The notes under the pieces are model-generated. The model ran no database searches and had not been told where the DNA came from. It saw only the letters and a program-made list of their open reading frames with translations. Positions 1 to 11,687 of a DNA stretch of 64,000 nucleotides are shown here, in pieces (within the stretch, counting starts at the first letter, position 1; each line of letters starts with the position of its first letter). The stretch is taken from the NCBI RefSeq assembly GCF_008831285.2, contig NC_045145.1:9176802-9240801 (forward strand). Reading direction: 5' to 3'. This DNA is from Nymphaea colorata (lineage: Eukaryota; Streptophyta; Magnoliopsida; Nymphaeales; Nymphaeaceae). A program made the position numbers and the translations under genes.

Positions 1-2025
1 CAGTCACATCCCACTTGCCTCTCATCTCTTATCCTTTCGTTTTTTTTTTTCCATTATCATTATTCATTCACAAGATGACTGGCTAGCACATGAGGTTAAT
101 ACACCCTACGAGTGCACTTACACCTCCCAATGCCTCCACACGAGGTCTATACATACAGTAACAGTCATTGCTAGCCGTCATACAGTACGAGTACAACTAC
201 CCTCTAATTCATCCATTTGCATCGTTGCCCATGGCAATGCATATGCAACAACGTACACATTCATTTCAATCATCACATCAATCCTCACATCAATCACGTC
301 AATCACCTCTTTGAAAAACATAGCCAATCCACAAAGAGTAGTCTCGATCTGCGGTTGGTTCGTAGCTGTCCTATGCAGTTATCATTCTACGATGTTTTCT
401 AATGCACAATTGGGGTCGAGGAGACACTCGACTCGATACCCCGCCTCATCTGTCCTAAACAAATATCAATTCTAGCATGCACATGCCAATGCGTAACATT
501 TTCAAAACAAATAACTAATAATCTTTCTAACCCATTCATACCATATAAGCAACATATATATACTCATTCACAAAGCAGTCAATCAATTAACATCACAATC
601 CTAGGATCCCTTGATCCTAGGAGCACACAATCACACATTTGCCCCAGGCTGGGATTTGCCTGGAATGTCGCCATACCTGTGGCGCGCTCACCAAATTCTT
701 CAAAATGCCTCAAGCTTCGAACTCAAGGTCGACGGGATGTGCCCGGTGCACCTGCAAACATAAACAGGAATAAGGTTTCTACTTGATACCTACACAATTC
801 AAACAAAAACGAACAAATACAAAATAAAATCCTTGAGGCACATGTCGTCGCCTCAAGAGGGTGTCGACAAGTAGTGTCGACCAACAAGCTCTCCAATAAG
901 CCTCCTCCTTTACGTCTTGATGTTGCCTCAAAATATCTAAACCCTCAACCATCAATCAATCCATCACTAATTCCTTCCTCAATAACGTTTTTTAATTAAG
1001 ACATCAACCCCAAAGTCACATCCAAATACGTATATTTTTCCTAATTAACTTCATCATACACCCGTTCACAGAAGTCTGCGCTACACTCCCTAAGACAGTT
1101 CTAAATCTTCCCCACAATGTCACAATCTCTACCATGCTTCCCTAATGCTTCGAAAATTAATCCATCATGCTTAAACGATCATTAAATACATGAATCATTA
1201 CTTTCCAACGCAAATCCTAAGTTTCCCCCAAAAACAAAATCACTAACATGCGTCCCAAAATCATCAATTCTAAGCTCTAGCATGCTCGAACAATAATTAT
1301 ACATGCTTTAGAAGATAATATTCATTACTTTGACCTTGATTAGGTATCGCTCACCACACGCCCTACTAGCTGGTAAGAGGGAACAAACGTTCATAAACTG
1401 CAATCCAACCCCAAAACGCCATAAAAAGAGTCAAAACACGTCCAAATAAAGTTCAACACAAAATCTGTTGCTAGGAGAGACCCGCGGTAGTAGTGGGAAA
1501 AGCTGAAATGAACAAGAGAAAAGGGACGCTGACAGAGAGGAGAGACAAAGAGAGGAGGGGTTCGGTCAAGGGGGAAAACTGCAGTGGGCATGAGAAAAGA
1601 GAGAAAGAGCAAGTAGGGGAGTGCGGGTGAGTGAGAAGAGGGTCGAGCAGTGAGAACCAGCGGAAAAGGGGAAAGAGAGTGGCGAGAGAGAAGAAGAGGG
1701 GATGTGCGGCAGAGAAAAAAAAACAAGAGGGCATGAGTGGCAGAGAAGGGAAAATCGCACGAGAGAGAGAGAGGGTTTACCAAGCTGCCGCCGCCGTAGT
1801 CGCCGCTGCCACCTCCATAGCCGTCGCCATTCCAGCCACCACCACACCGACTGCCACTTCTTTTTCCCTCTGCGCTGTCACGGGAGACCACCAGGAGATG
1901 ACGAAGGAGGAAAAAAGGAAAGGCGAGGGAGAAGGGCCTCGCGTCGGGCTCCTTACGCGAGTGGGGGTCGGGTCCGGGTCTAGACCCTAACTCGACCCGA
2001 CCTGCCAAATCCAACGAGCGTTACA
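1..2025 (-). repeat. 3' LTR of the Tekay/Del-type element (partial)
   Basis: Positions 1-2025 align with 7839-9967 of the right LTR. Both end with ...GCGTTACA on the plus strand, so the LTR begins TGTAAC in element orientation. About 920 bp of the outer LTR lie beyond the window. A 98-bp block present in the right LTR (from 9193) is missing at 1349, between copies of GCTCACC. The stretch 1470-1990 is purine-rich with GA runs. Its long open frames on both strands are composition artefacts shared by the other LTR, not genes. Confidence 0.93.
599..622. other. Perfect stem-loop in the 3' LTR
   Basis: Two 10-bp arms (TCCTAGGATC and its complement) flank a 4-base CCTT loop. The same hairpin is intact at 8443-8466 in the other LTR although nearby bases differ. 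Confidence 0.7.
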
Positions 2026-2037
2026 TCCTACCCTCCT
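2026..2037 (-). other. Polypurine tract (plus-strand DNA primer site)
   Basis: On the minus strand this reads AGGAGGGTAGGA and lies directly before the TGTAAC start of the 3' LTR, the expected place for a retrotransposon PPT. A T-rich run precedes it. Confidence 0.8.
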
Positions 2038-2075
2038 AAAAAAGAAAATTTCGTTCTCGAAATTTAGTTCATACC

Positions 2076-2645
2076 TCAATGCAAGAACAAGTGTGGATAT
2101 TGCTTCTGCATGTCCTCCTCATGCTCCCATGTACTCTCCTTCACGCAATGGTACTGTCATTCCACTTTCACCAAAGGAATTCTCTTAGTGCGAAGCACTT
2201 GCTCTCGATGATCCACAATTCTAATGGGCTGTTTTTTCATTGTCAAATCATCTAGTACTAGAATACCTTGAAAATCAATCACATGTGTCGGATCTGGTAC
2301 GTATTTTCGAAGCATGGAAACATGAAAGACGTCATGAACGTGACTCAAATCTGGTGGTAATGCCAATCTGTATGCCACCTCTCCAATCTTCTCTAATATC
2401 TCAAAAGGTCCTACGAACCTCGGGCTCAATTTTCCCTTCGCACCAAAGCGAAAAACACCTTTAGTAGGAGAAATCTTTAAAAACACATGATCACCCACCT
2501 CAAAAGCCAATTCTATACGACGAATGTCAGCATAACTTTTTTGTCTACTCTGAGCAGTTAACAACTTCTTTCTTATCAATTTCACTTGGTCAGTGTAGTG
2601 TTGCAATACTAAAGGGTTTTCAATCTTGCCATCACCTAAATCGGT
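2076..2645 (-). pseudogene. Integrase C-terminal region with chromodomain-like tail (end of pol)
   Basis: The open part (2157-2606, 149 aa) carries the Ty3/gypsy integrase C-terminal module: the GPFEILEKIGEVAYRLALP segment, then HDVFHVSMLRKYVPDPTHVI. After an in-frame TGA at 2157-2159 the same frame continues with a TWE(H)EEDM-type motif and a YPHLF ending, typical of the type II chromodomain tail of Tekay/Del elements, which guides integration to heterochromatin. The frame then ends at a TGA at 2076-2078. The 2157 stop sits where relatives have Trp, consistent with TGG to TGA. A further TGA at 2646-2648 separates this piece from the integrase core. Confidence 0.85.
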
Positions 2646-2648
2646 TCA

Positions 2649-3631
2649 ACAAGTTGGAGATCTGCACGGCCTTACATACAAAGCCTCAAACAGTGTCATC
2701 CCAATACTAGAGTGGTAACTGTTATTATAAGCAAATTCTGCCAGTTTCACATGTTTGTCTCATTCTCCTTTCCACTCTAAGATACATGCACGCAACATGT
2801 CTTCTAAGGTCTGAATAGTCCTCTCTGATTGCCCATCAGTTTGGGGATGGAATGCTGTGCTCATCTTAAGCTTGGTACCCAAAGCCCTCTGTAATTGCCC
2901 CCAAAACCTAGAGGTAAAACGGGGATCTCGATCCGAAATGATAGACTTTGGCACTCCATGCAATCTCACTATCTCACCAATATACAACTCTACGAGACTT
3001 TCCAATGATTGAATGATTCTGATTGGCAGAAAGTGAGCGGACTTCGTAAGTCGATCAACAATCACGCATATGGCATTATATTGTCTTTTGGTACGAGGCA
3101 ACCCAACCACAAAATCCATCGTAATGTCTTCCCATTTCCACACTGGAATATCGATTCTTTGCAACAAGCCTCTTGGCCGCTGATGCTCTGCTTTTACCTG
3201 TTGGCAAACTAAGCACTTTGCCACATATTCTGTAATTTCACGCTTCATTCTAGGCCACCAAAAATTTCTTCTCATATCTTGAAACATCTTGGTACTGCCA
3301 GGGTGAATACAAAACTTAGATTTGTGAGCTTCATCAAGCAACAGACGCTTCACCCCTTCATCTCTAGGAACCCATAATCTCTGCCGAAACCGCAATGACC
3401 CATCTTCATCTTGATGCCAAAGAGAATCTGTCTTCTTGCTTTCTTCCATGTTCTTAGCAAACTCTGGATCTTCCTTTTGTTTCATTACAAGTTCTTCCAT
3501 CAAAGGATGCTGAATCAAGGCCGTCATCATTGCCTTGTTCTCATCACAAATGTAAGGCTGCCAAGCTATCACATCTTGCAATAATGTCCAAGAACGAGTC
3601 AACATACTACACATTGTCGCCTTGGCATGCC
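2649..3631 (-). pseudogene. Ty3/gypsy integrase core (pol), interrupted
   Basis: This inserts element DNA into the genome. The open segment 2760-3782 shows an H2C2 zinc-binding domain (His-153, His-160, Cys-190, Cys-193 in that 340-aa segment). The DDE catalytic triad follows: Asp-223 in TMDFV, Asp-284 in SDRDPRF, Glu-320 in GQSERTIQ, with a D-35-E gap. All catalytic residues are present. Translation is cut by a TGA at 2760-2762 and another at 2646-2648, both where relatives carry Trp. The HVKLAEFAYNNSYHSSIGM motif lies between the two stops in the same frame, so the domain is complete but not translatable in one piece. Confidence 0.92.
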
Positions 3632-4034
3632 TGCTCAATGCATCTGCCACCACATTCGCCTTGCCTGGATGATACGATATGGTGAAATCATAATCCTTTA
3701 AATATTCGATCCATCTTCTTTGCCTCAAGTTGAGATCCCTTTGCGAGGATATATACTTCAAGGACTTGTGATCGGTAAACACCTCGAATGTTGCACCATA
3801 AAGATAGTGTCTCTACATCTTCAATGCGAACACAACTGCTCCCAACTCTAAATCATGAGTGGGATAGTGTTGCTCATGGGCCTTCAACTGCCTTGATGCA
3901 TAAGCCACTACACGGCCATGTTGCATCAACACACAACCATATCCGATCTCCGAAGCATCAGTGTACACCACAAAACCAGAATGACCTGATGGAAGCGTCA
4001 AAATAGGGGCAGTAGTAAGCTTGACCTTCAGAGT
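3632..4034 (-). pseudogene. RNase H domain of pol, interrupted
   Basis: RNase H removes the RNA strand of the replication hybrid. [15 protein letters not shown] (first catalytic Asp) and the [19 protein letters not shown] stretch (catalytic Glu region) are seen in 3813-4001. FTDHKSLKY and VVADALSRH (last catalytic Asp) follow in 3632-3782. Two stops break it: TAA at 4035-4037 at the RT boundary, and TAG at 3813-3815 where relatives have Trp. Reading frame and order are otherwise kept. Confidence 0.88.
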
Positions 4035-5471
4035 TTAAAAACTCTTCTCACACTCTTCATTCCACACAAACTTCACTCCTTTTCTCAATAGCTTAGTCAT
4101 GGGCGTAGCTATTTTTGAAAAGTCTTGTATGAACCTGCGATAGTATCCTGTCAATCCCAAAAAGCTTCTAACCTCAGTTACACTGCAAGGTATCCTCCAG
4201 TCCTGAACAGCTGACACCTTAGCCGGATCGACGGATACTCCATCCTTCGAGATCACATGACCCAGAAAGTTTACCTTCTCTAGCCAAAATTCACACTTTG
4301 AGTATTTGGCGTAAAGCTTATGCTTGCGCAAAAGACCCAACACACTTCTCAAGTGGTCTCTGTGCTTTGCCTCACTCTCTGAGTACACCAAAATATCATC
4401 AACAAACACAATAACAAAACGATCCAAGAACTCTTGGAAAACCCGATTCATGAGGTCCATGAACACTACGGGAGCATTAGTCAACCCAAAAGGCATGACC
4501 CTGAATTCATAATGCCCATACCTGGTTCGAAAAGCAGTCTTAGAAACATCTTCCTTCCGTATCAAGAGTTGATGGTAGCCTGTCCTCAGATCGATCTTAG
4601 AGAAAACCTTTGCATTCTTAAGCTGATCAAACAAGTCTTCAATTCTTGGAAGCGGATACTTATTCTTGATGGTGACTTGATTCAACATACGATAATCTAT
4701 GCACAAGCGCATAGTCCCATCTTTCTTTTTCACAAACAATACAGGTGCTCCCCAAGGAGATACACTAGGTCGGATGAAGCCCTTATCTAAGAGCTCCTGC
4801 AGTTGCTTCTTCAACTCTTCTAACTCTGCTGGTGCCATACGGTAGGGTGCCTTAGAAATAGGAGTTGTCCCTGGTAACAACTCTATCTTGAACTCCACTT
4901 CTCGAGTTGGAGGCAAACTCGACAATTCCTCAGGAAACACATCAGGATACTCACTCACCATGGCAACATCCTGCAATTTCATCCGTTCAGCCTCATTGAT
5001 CAACACATTGACCAAGAAGGCAACGCTTCCACTTTCTATCCATCGCTTACCCTTCAATGCAGACGCCAATATCTTATCAGTTCGACTGGCCCTATGAGCA
5101 TGAAATTCCACAGGCTGCATCTCATTAGTCAACATCTGTATCTGCTTCTTCCTGCAATCTATAATGACATAATGCGCATACAACCAATCCATACCCAAAA
5201 TCACATCAAACTCACTAAGACCTAGGATCACCAACTGTGCGGGTAGGTGAAGTTGATGGATTTCCACGTCCACATCAGGAAAATACTCACGACACGACTC
5301 TTGAGCATGCATCAGGCTAACAACTTTTAAAACATACAACATTCTTCTAGCTGACACTTCTAGTGAGGTAGCAAATCGACTAGATATAAAAGAATGTGTC
5401 GCTCCTGCATCAAATAACACTCTATCAATATGAGAACTGACAAGTAAAGTACCTTCAACGAGGTCGTGCGC
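4035..5471 (-). pseudogene. Aspartic protease and reverse transcriptase of pol
   Basis: The open segment 4035-5420 (461 aa) begins with the protease: [10 protein letters not shown] with catalytic Asp-4, then ILGMDWL near residue 75. RT follows at about 190-370: [18 protein letters not shown], catalytic Asp-277 in FSKIDL, and the active site FVDD at 339-342 (an accepted variant of YVDD). The connection region ends with [11 protein letters not shown]. All RT catalytic aspartates are present. The segment ends at a TAA (4035-4037) where the frame simply continues into RNase H, so the stop is a mutation. Upstream the same frame runs back to a TAG at 5472-5474 that separates it from gag. Confidence 0.93.
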
Positions 5472-5474
5472 CTA

Positions 5475-6693
5475 GAGCTCCTCCACAGTAGTAGCATAGA
5501 CACGTCCAGACATCTGTCGTGCGCTAGAAGAACCGGCTTCAGGCTTCTTCAATTCTCTTTCTTTCTTCAACGGGCAATCCTTGATAAAGTGTCCCATACC
5601 TCCGCAGTGTAAACAAGCCCCAGTCACCCGATAGCACGGCTTCCCGGGGTGCACACGAGAACAAGTGGGGCACTTCTGAGAAGTCGGAGTGGCCACTGAC
5701 CCCTGTGTGGCCTCACTACGGGTAGGCTGGTTCCGTCTGAAAGTTCGGTCATCCCGCCTCTCATAAGGCCTTGTCCTGCCCGCAAAGTGTTGGTGCTTTA
5801 CCTGTGTCCGTCCACCTTGTGAATGCTGGCCTGCTTTCTTCTGATGATCCTTCTGTGTCCTTACCCAATCTTCTTCTATGCATCGTGCCATTGTAACCGC
5901 CTCATCCAAGTCATGAGGTCTACTTGTCAACACTTTGCTTCGTAGTCCATCCCGTAGCCCACGCACAAACTTGCCCGCTCTGGCCTCATCAGTAAAGGTG
6001 TGGGCAATACACCTCCAAGTGCCAATATCTCGTAATGTACTCTTCTAAGCTCAACTGATTCTGCTGCAAATCTAGAAATTCTTGCATTTTCTTGTCTCTG
6101 GCATACACTAGAAAGTATGTGCTGAAGAAGGAATCTCTAAACCGCTTCCATGAGATTGACCCTTGGCCAGCGAACCGAATCTCACTAGTAGATTGCCACC
6201 AATTCTTGGCATCACCCTTCAACAAATAGGAGCCATAGTTCACTCTATCTTCTTCTGGCACCTTCAGAAGCCCAAAAATACGTTCAACCTCTTCAATCCT
6301 GTCCTTTGCCTTGTCATTACTGCCCCCTCCTGAAAAGATAGGCGGCTGCATCGCCATAAACTGCTGATAAGACACTGCCATTGCCTTCTCCCGAACTGGA
6401 GCACTGGTGTCCCCCGAAGGAGATGCATTACTCCTCTGATTACCGACCATCGACTGCACTAACGTGGTCAGCGTCTGCAACGTGGTCAGCAATATAGTTT
6501 GCTGATCCACTGGCGGAGTCTGTCTCGGTGGGGTTTGGGCACCCCCACCTAGCTGGGCATACTGGGGCTCTGACGCACTGTCACCCCGCGGAGTATGCGC
6601 ATCAGAATGGGTTGGGTTGGGCTCTCTATGTACCTCTGAAGATGGCCCAGCTCGCTTTTTACCCCTACGATGATATTCCATCTGTACAAACAA
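5475..6693 (-). pseudogene. Gag polyprotein with CCHC zinc knuckle, frameshifted
   Basis: Two open pieces make up gag. The first (5989-6693, 234 aa, starting at the ATG at 6691-6693) holds the retrotransposon gag capsid region, with YLLKGDAKNWWQS and WKRFRDSFFSTYF. The second (5475-5966) holds the capsid end and one zinc knuckle, CLHCGGMGHFIKDC (C-X2-C-X4-H-X4-C), which binds the element RNA. The pieces are in different frames; the shift (one base gained or two lost) lies near 5990. The second piece is in frame with pol, separated only by the TAG at 5472-5474, so gag and pol were originally one continuous frame. Confidence 0.9.
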
Positions 6694-6896
6694 GATCCTT
6701 TATTCTCAAATCACGACTAATACCAAACTCACAAGTCAAATCACAACGTGCATTACCACGAAGTTCAAAACATAGATCACATTACATACTTATACTTGAA
6801 AAATCAAAACTACAATAACCAACTAATCAAACAAATGCGTACCTGGGCAACACGGCTTCACAGATAGACTTTAACTCACATCTATAATGGGGTTTC
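6694..6896 (-). other. Leader between PBS and gag
   Basis: Untranslated leader of the retrotransposon, AT-rich. No domain is seen. Confidence 0.6.
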
Positions 6897-6900
6897 CCAT

Positions 6901-6913
6901 GGCTCTGATACCA
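6901..6913 (-). other. Primer binding site for initiator tRNA-Met
   Basis: On the minus strand this reads TGGTATCAGAGCC, the complement of the 3' end of plant initiator tRNA-Met, four bases inside the 5' LTR end. The complementarity extends to 6897 (ATGG). Confidence 0.9.
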
Positions 6914-6917
6914 AAAC

Positions 6918-9900
6918 TATAACACCCCTACCTTTTAACCCACAAACCTTTTTTTTTTTCTAAATATAAAGCATTGAGGTATGACTACCCAACAATTCAA
7001 AAAGACGATCAGCCAAGCAATGAAAACAATGAGGCGAACTTTCATTTATATAACCATTTTGTTTCATACAAATTCACATCTATGTGCATGACCAAAATGC
7101 CCCAAAATCATAACATTGATGCCTAACAAAAAGAAGACATCAATAAAACCAAAACATAATGTGCCGGCACTACAAATGACAATCCCAAAACCTCTCCAGT
7201 AGGACGTGAGTGAAGCCATCTGCTCAACCTGTTGCCCCGGGTCCGCCAAAACCTGAAAAAGAAAACAATTGAAGGCTCAGCCTTTGCAGTATGGAAACAA
7301 GCCAGGAAAATGCCAAACCCTCTCAAGTAAGGCTCAAATAAAAGAACAAATATCAACCCATCTATCGTCATGTCGTGTCAGAGTACAACACGTAAAAGCC
7401 ACTTGATGGCCACACTAACACAACATCAGTCACATGCGAAGCATGCTTAAACATATCATTTGCATTCATATCAATCACATATACGTCAGTCACATGCATT
7501 CTATCAAACACATTATATTTTCATTAACTTTAGTGCATTAACAGTTCCTGTGGGTGCAACACAGGCACGTGCACACTGTGGGCGGCCTACAGCCGAGAGA
7601 CAACCCTCGTGGTGGCGCATAACAGTATGGATCCATTTCACCCGTTGCAGCGGTAGAGCACTCATCCCTGGATGTGTGAAGTCCAAGGTGAGATACTCAG
7701 CCTTCCCTAAGACACCCAGGTTGGGAAGGTGGGAGCCCAACGCTCCATGCACAACACACAACAGAACCCTGGGGCCTTGCACCGCCTGCGCTCTGACAGG
7801 CGAGACCAGTGGCAAGAACAGGACGTCTCCCAAACACACAGCCACATCCCACGTGCCTCTCATCTCTTATCCTTTCGTTTTTTTTTTTCCATTATCATTA
7901 CTCATTCACAAGATGACTGGCTAGCACATGAGGTTAATACACCCTACGAGTGAACTTACACCTCCCAATGCCTCCACAGGAGGTCTATACATACAGTAAT
8001 AGTAACAGTCATTGCTAGCCGTCATACAGTACGGGAACAACTACCCTCTAATTCATCCATTTGCATCTTTGCCCATGACAATGCATATGCAACAACATAC
8101 ACATTCATATCAATCATCACATCAATCCTCACATCAATCACGTCAATCACCTCTTTGAAAAACTTAGCCAATCCACAGAGAGTAGTCTCGATTTGCGGTT
8201 GGCTCGTAGCTGTCCTATGCAGTTATCATTCTATGATGCTTTCTAATGCACAATTGGGGTCGAGGAGACACTCGACTCGATACCCCGCCTCATCTGTCCT
8301 AAACAGATATCAATTCTAGCATGCACATGACAATGCGTAACATTTTCAAAACAAATAACTAATAATCTTTCTAACTCATTCATATCATATAAGCATCATA
8401 CATATACTCATTCACAAAGCAGACAATCAACTAACATCACAATCCTAGGATCCCTTGATCCTAGGAGCACACAATCACACATTTGCCCCGGGCAGGGATT
8501 TGCTTGGAATGTCGCCATACCTGTGGCGCGCTCATCAAATTCTTCAAAATGCCTCAAGCTTCTAACTCAAGGTCGACGGGATGTGCCCGGTGCACCTGCA
8601 AACATAAACAAGAATAAGGTTTCTACTAGATACCTACAAAATTCAAACAAAATCAAACAAATACAAAATAAAATCCTTGAGGCACATATCATCGCCTCAA
8701 GAGGGTGTCGACAGGTAGTGTCGACCAACAAGCTCTCCAATAGGCCTCCTCCTTTACGTCTTGACGTTGCCTCGAAATATCAAAACTCTCAACCATCAAT
8801 CAATCCATCACTAATTCCTTCCTCAGTAACGTTCTTTAATTAAGACATCAACCCCAAAGTCACATCCAAATATGTATATTTTCCCTAATTAATTTCATGA
8901 TACACCCGTTCACAGAAGTCTGCGCTACATTCCCTAAGACAGTTTTAAATCTTCCCCACAATCTCACAATCTCTACCATGCTTCGCTAATGCTTCGAAAA
9001 TTAATCCATCATGCTTAAATGATCATTAAATACATGAATCATTACTTTCCAACGCAAATCCTAAGTTTCCCCCAAAAATAAAATCACTAACATGGGTCCC
9101 AAAATCATCAATTCTAAGCTCTAGCATGCTCGAACAATCATTATACATGCTTTAGAAGATAATATTCATTACTTTGAGCTTGATTAGGTATCGCTCACCC
9201 CAAAACAAGCGTCCAAACTGCTACAACCCTTCTAGCAACCACTTCACATTTCCGATCAAGTGCCAATGCTCGAGATTGCTTGCTGCCGCTGCTCACCACA
9301 CGCCCTACTAGCTGGTAAGAGGGGAAAAACGTCCCTAAACTGCAATCCAACCCCAAAACACGATAAAAAGAGTCAACACACGTCCAAATAAAGTTCAACA
9401 CAAAATTTGTTGTTAGGAGAGACCCACGGTAGTAGTGGGAAAAGCTGAAATGAACAAGAGAAAAGGGACGCTGACAGAGAGGAGAGACAGAGAGAGGAGG
9501 GGTTCGATCAAGGGGGAAAACGGCAGTGGGGGTGAGAAAAGAGAGAAAGAGCAGGTGGGGGAGTGCGGGTGAGTGAGAAGAGGGTCGAGCAGTAGAGAAC
9601 CAGCGGAAAAGGGGAAAGAGAGTGGCGAGAGAGAAGAAGAGGGGACGTGTGGCAGAGAAAAAAAAACAAGAGGGCATGAGTGGCAGAGAAGGGAAAATCG
9701 CACGAGAGAGAGAGAGGGTTTACCAAGCCGCCGCCGCCGTAGTCGTCGCTGCCACCTCCGTCGCCGTTGCCGTTCCAGCCACCACTACACCGACCGCCAC
9801 TTCTTTCCCCTCTGCGCTGTCACGGGAGACCACCAGGAGACGACGAAGGAGGAAAACGGGAAAGGCGAGGGAGAAGGGCCTCGCGTCGGGCTCCTTACGC

Positions 9901-9967
9901 GAGTGGGGGTCGGTTCCTGGTCTGGACCCTAACTCGACCCGACCTGCCAAAACAAACGAGCGTTACA
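6918..9967 (-). repeat. 5' LTR of the Tekay/Del-type element (complete, about 3.05 kb)
   Basis: In element orientation it starts TGTAACGC (9967) and ends GGTGTTATA (6918). The expected CA end has mutated to TA, leaving an imperfect TGTAAC/GTTATA inverted end. It contains promoter and polyadenylation signals by definition, but I cannot point to a convincing TATA box. It has GA-rich sequence at 9420-9930 and the 98-bp block missing from the left LTR. Open frames here are compositional. Confidence 0.92.
8443..8466. other. Perfect stem-loop in the 5' LTR
   Basis: Same 10-bp arms and CCTT loop as at 599-622. Confidence 0.7.
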
Positions 9968-10275
9968 ATTTGGACTAAAAAACACATGAGATACATATCA
10001 GTGAGAAATGTCAATGATCTTTCATAATCAGACACAATAGTTTATATATGCATATGTTGACAACATCTTGGTCAATATTAAAACTCAAACAAGCCACTTT
10101 GATGTCCTTGAATAGGTATTAGACAGATTAATTCAGTACTAATTGAAGTTAAATACGTAAAAATGTTCATTTGCTGTTGAATGAGAAAAACTACTTGGCT
10201 ATATGGTCAGTAAAAAGGAATTGAAATAGATCCAACATCTAAGGCTATAATTGATATGCCTGTCCCAAGAACCCT
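9968..10275 (+). pseudogene. Reverse transcriptase fragment of Tat-like Ty3/gypsy element A
   Basis: This aligns along its length with 34300-34580 of element B, where the RT active site is clear. The active-site stretch reads YVDN at 10053-10064, so the second catalytic Asp is lost; LVN, HFDVLE and GYMVSK follow at the spacing of the family. Many stops show long decay. The left edge is the insertion point of the Tekay element, so the missing 5' part of A should lie left of this window. The right edge is abrupt: similarity to B stops near 10275, and RNase H does not follow. Confidence 0.8.
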
Positions 10276-10640
10276 TAGAGGTCGTTTGATCACTGTCCAT
10301 TGGGACAAGACAAATAGGACATCCTGTCCATTACACTATTGTACTGTCCTCATGGACAATGATGTTCATTGCCCACTGTTTGATGATTTTAAGAACAAAA
10401 CACTACATTCTTCTTGTCTGGTGTTTGTTTTGTGTGTGTCTGTTCTGTCCATCCTGTCTGACGTTTGTTTTTGTCCTGTCCGATCTATCCGTTCTGTCTT
10501 ATGTTTGTGTCTTCCATCGTTAGTTCAATCTGTCCTGTCTGGTGTTTGTTTATGTTCTGTTCGAATTGTCTGTTGTATCCAGTGTTTTTATATTCTCTAA
10601 TCAGTTTTGGCTATTATGTTGTGTGTAATTAGCAACAACA
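10276..10640. repeat. TGTCC/GGACA-rich diverged repeat
   Basis: Variants of CTGTC(C/T)GGTGTTTGTTTT recur about every 40-60 bp, and GGACA...TGTCC palindromes lie at the left end (10300-10340). The ends look like a small non-autonomous DNA transposon (start GGTCGTTTGATCA), but no clear matching terminal inverted repeat or target duplication was found. It begins exactly where homology between elements A and B ends. Confidence 0.5.
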
Positions 10641-10744
10641 CCTGTGATGCTTCACAAGCAGATATAGTAAAGGAGAAGTAAACATTAATACCATGGTAGT
10701 TATGTCCTCCTTTTCTCTCTCATCTTGTTCAGAAGAAGCTCAAC

Positions 10745-10899
10745 TTCTCACTTAACATCTTTCTCTCTTTCACAATTTTCTAATCGATTTCTGACTCCCA
10801 ATATCGACCTTTCCTAATCATTGTGGTAGATTTAATCTTTTACCTCATATAATCTATGATCTCCATTAAACTAGAATAGTTGACCAAAACACATACATT
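10745..10899 (+). repeat. Left arm of a 155-bp inverted repeat
   Basis: The reverse complement of this arm is at 11688-11842 with only scattered mismatches (shared words AACATCTTTCTCTCTTTCAC and CCTAATCATTGTGGTAGATT). The arms enclose about 790 bp of unrecognised sequence. Confidence 0.85.
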
Positions 10900-11687
10900 A
10901 TTAGCATTCATTTCCCAATAGCAACCAACTCATCACAAACTTGCTCAACTCTATGATATATCTCAGCACGGATCAACCTTTTCTATAATATGATTTTACT
11001 AAGAAATTAATGCTTTTCACTCTGGTTCTCACGTGTGCTGCAGATCAAACTCGACTCGTGCATTATTTACTGGTGCCTTCCACACTTATGCAACTATTTC
11101 TAATATTGACAAGGCCAAGGGCCTCTAGTCACCTAGAATTTAATCCTTCTTCCACGAAGCATTGATGAAATTGATAACTTACTCCTACCTTGTGCAAGCA
11201 AAAATTTATGGCACACGCCATGTACGGGATGAACATATCAAAGGCCAAGCTAAAATCAAGGAGTGAATATTAATAGATGATAGCGCTAGAACCATTGAGG
11301 ATAGTGGCAATGTTCATATGGCTGTCAAGAGAAGAATTTCGTGGTAGAAGATCATGCTGCTATTGAAAAGATTAAAGATTCCAAATGCACTAAATTCCTT
11401 GTTGAATATCAAATTGGATATAAAATAAGCATCCACAAAAACATCCAATAGGAATATAACGGGAACTAAGAAAACTTCAGTAGATTATAGGGAATCGAGT
11501 TCTTCAATAGGACCATTTAAGACACCTTTTTTGCTAGTGCTGTATAAAACGCAAATTGAACCGAATCTCCAGGATGCCAATTCAGTGAAATGATAATTTC
11601 GGCCATTCGATCGAGTTGCTTATGAACTGGGAGAAAAGTATTATGACAGTCATTCAAAAAGATGTAAAAATATACGCAAGATGCTTA
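10900..11687. other. Spacer between inverted-repeat arms, no gene seen
   Basis: AT-rich sequence with stops in all frames. I recognise nothing in it. Confidence 0.5.

Larger units (their letters stand above)
1..9967 (-). mobile_element. Ty3/gypsy LTR retrotransposon, chromovirus Tekay/Del type, left end beyond window
   Basis: The element reads right to left: 5' LTR 6918-9967, tRNA-iMet PBS 6901-6913, gag about 5475-6693, pol 2076-5471, polypurine tract 2026-2037, 3' LTR 1-2025 (cut by the window edge). Pol order is protease, RT, RNase H, integrase, chromodomain-like tail, which is the Ty3/gypsy chromovirus order. Long LTRs and the C-terminal sequence style point to the Tekay/Del clade; that placement is family knowledge, not a computed tree. 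All coding parts are broken, so it is non-autonomous. By eye, about 18 substitutions in 480 aligned LTR positions (about 4%) separate the LTRs. The right flank (9968 on) is RT sequence of an older Tat-like element, so this is a nested insertion. The 5-bp target-site duplication cannot be tested because the left end is outside; the right flanking 5 bp are ATTTG. Confidence 0.93.

Noticed and set aside
1391-2014. Long open frames on both strands in the GA-rich LTR (and the copies at 9195-9978)
   Set aside because: They arise from purine-rich composition within LTRs, overlap each other on both strands, differ between the two LTRs, and show no domain.
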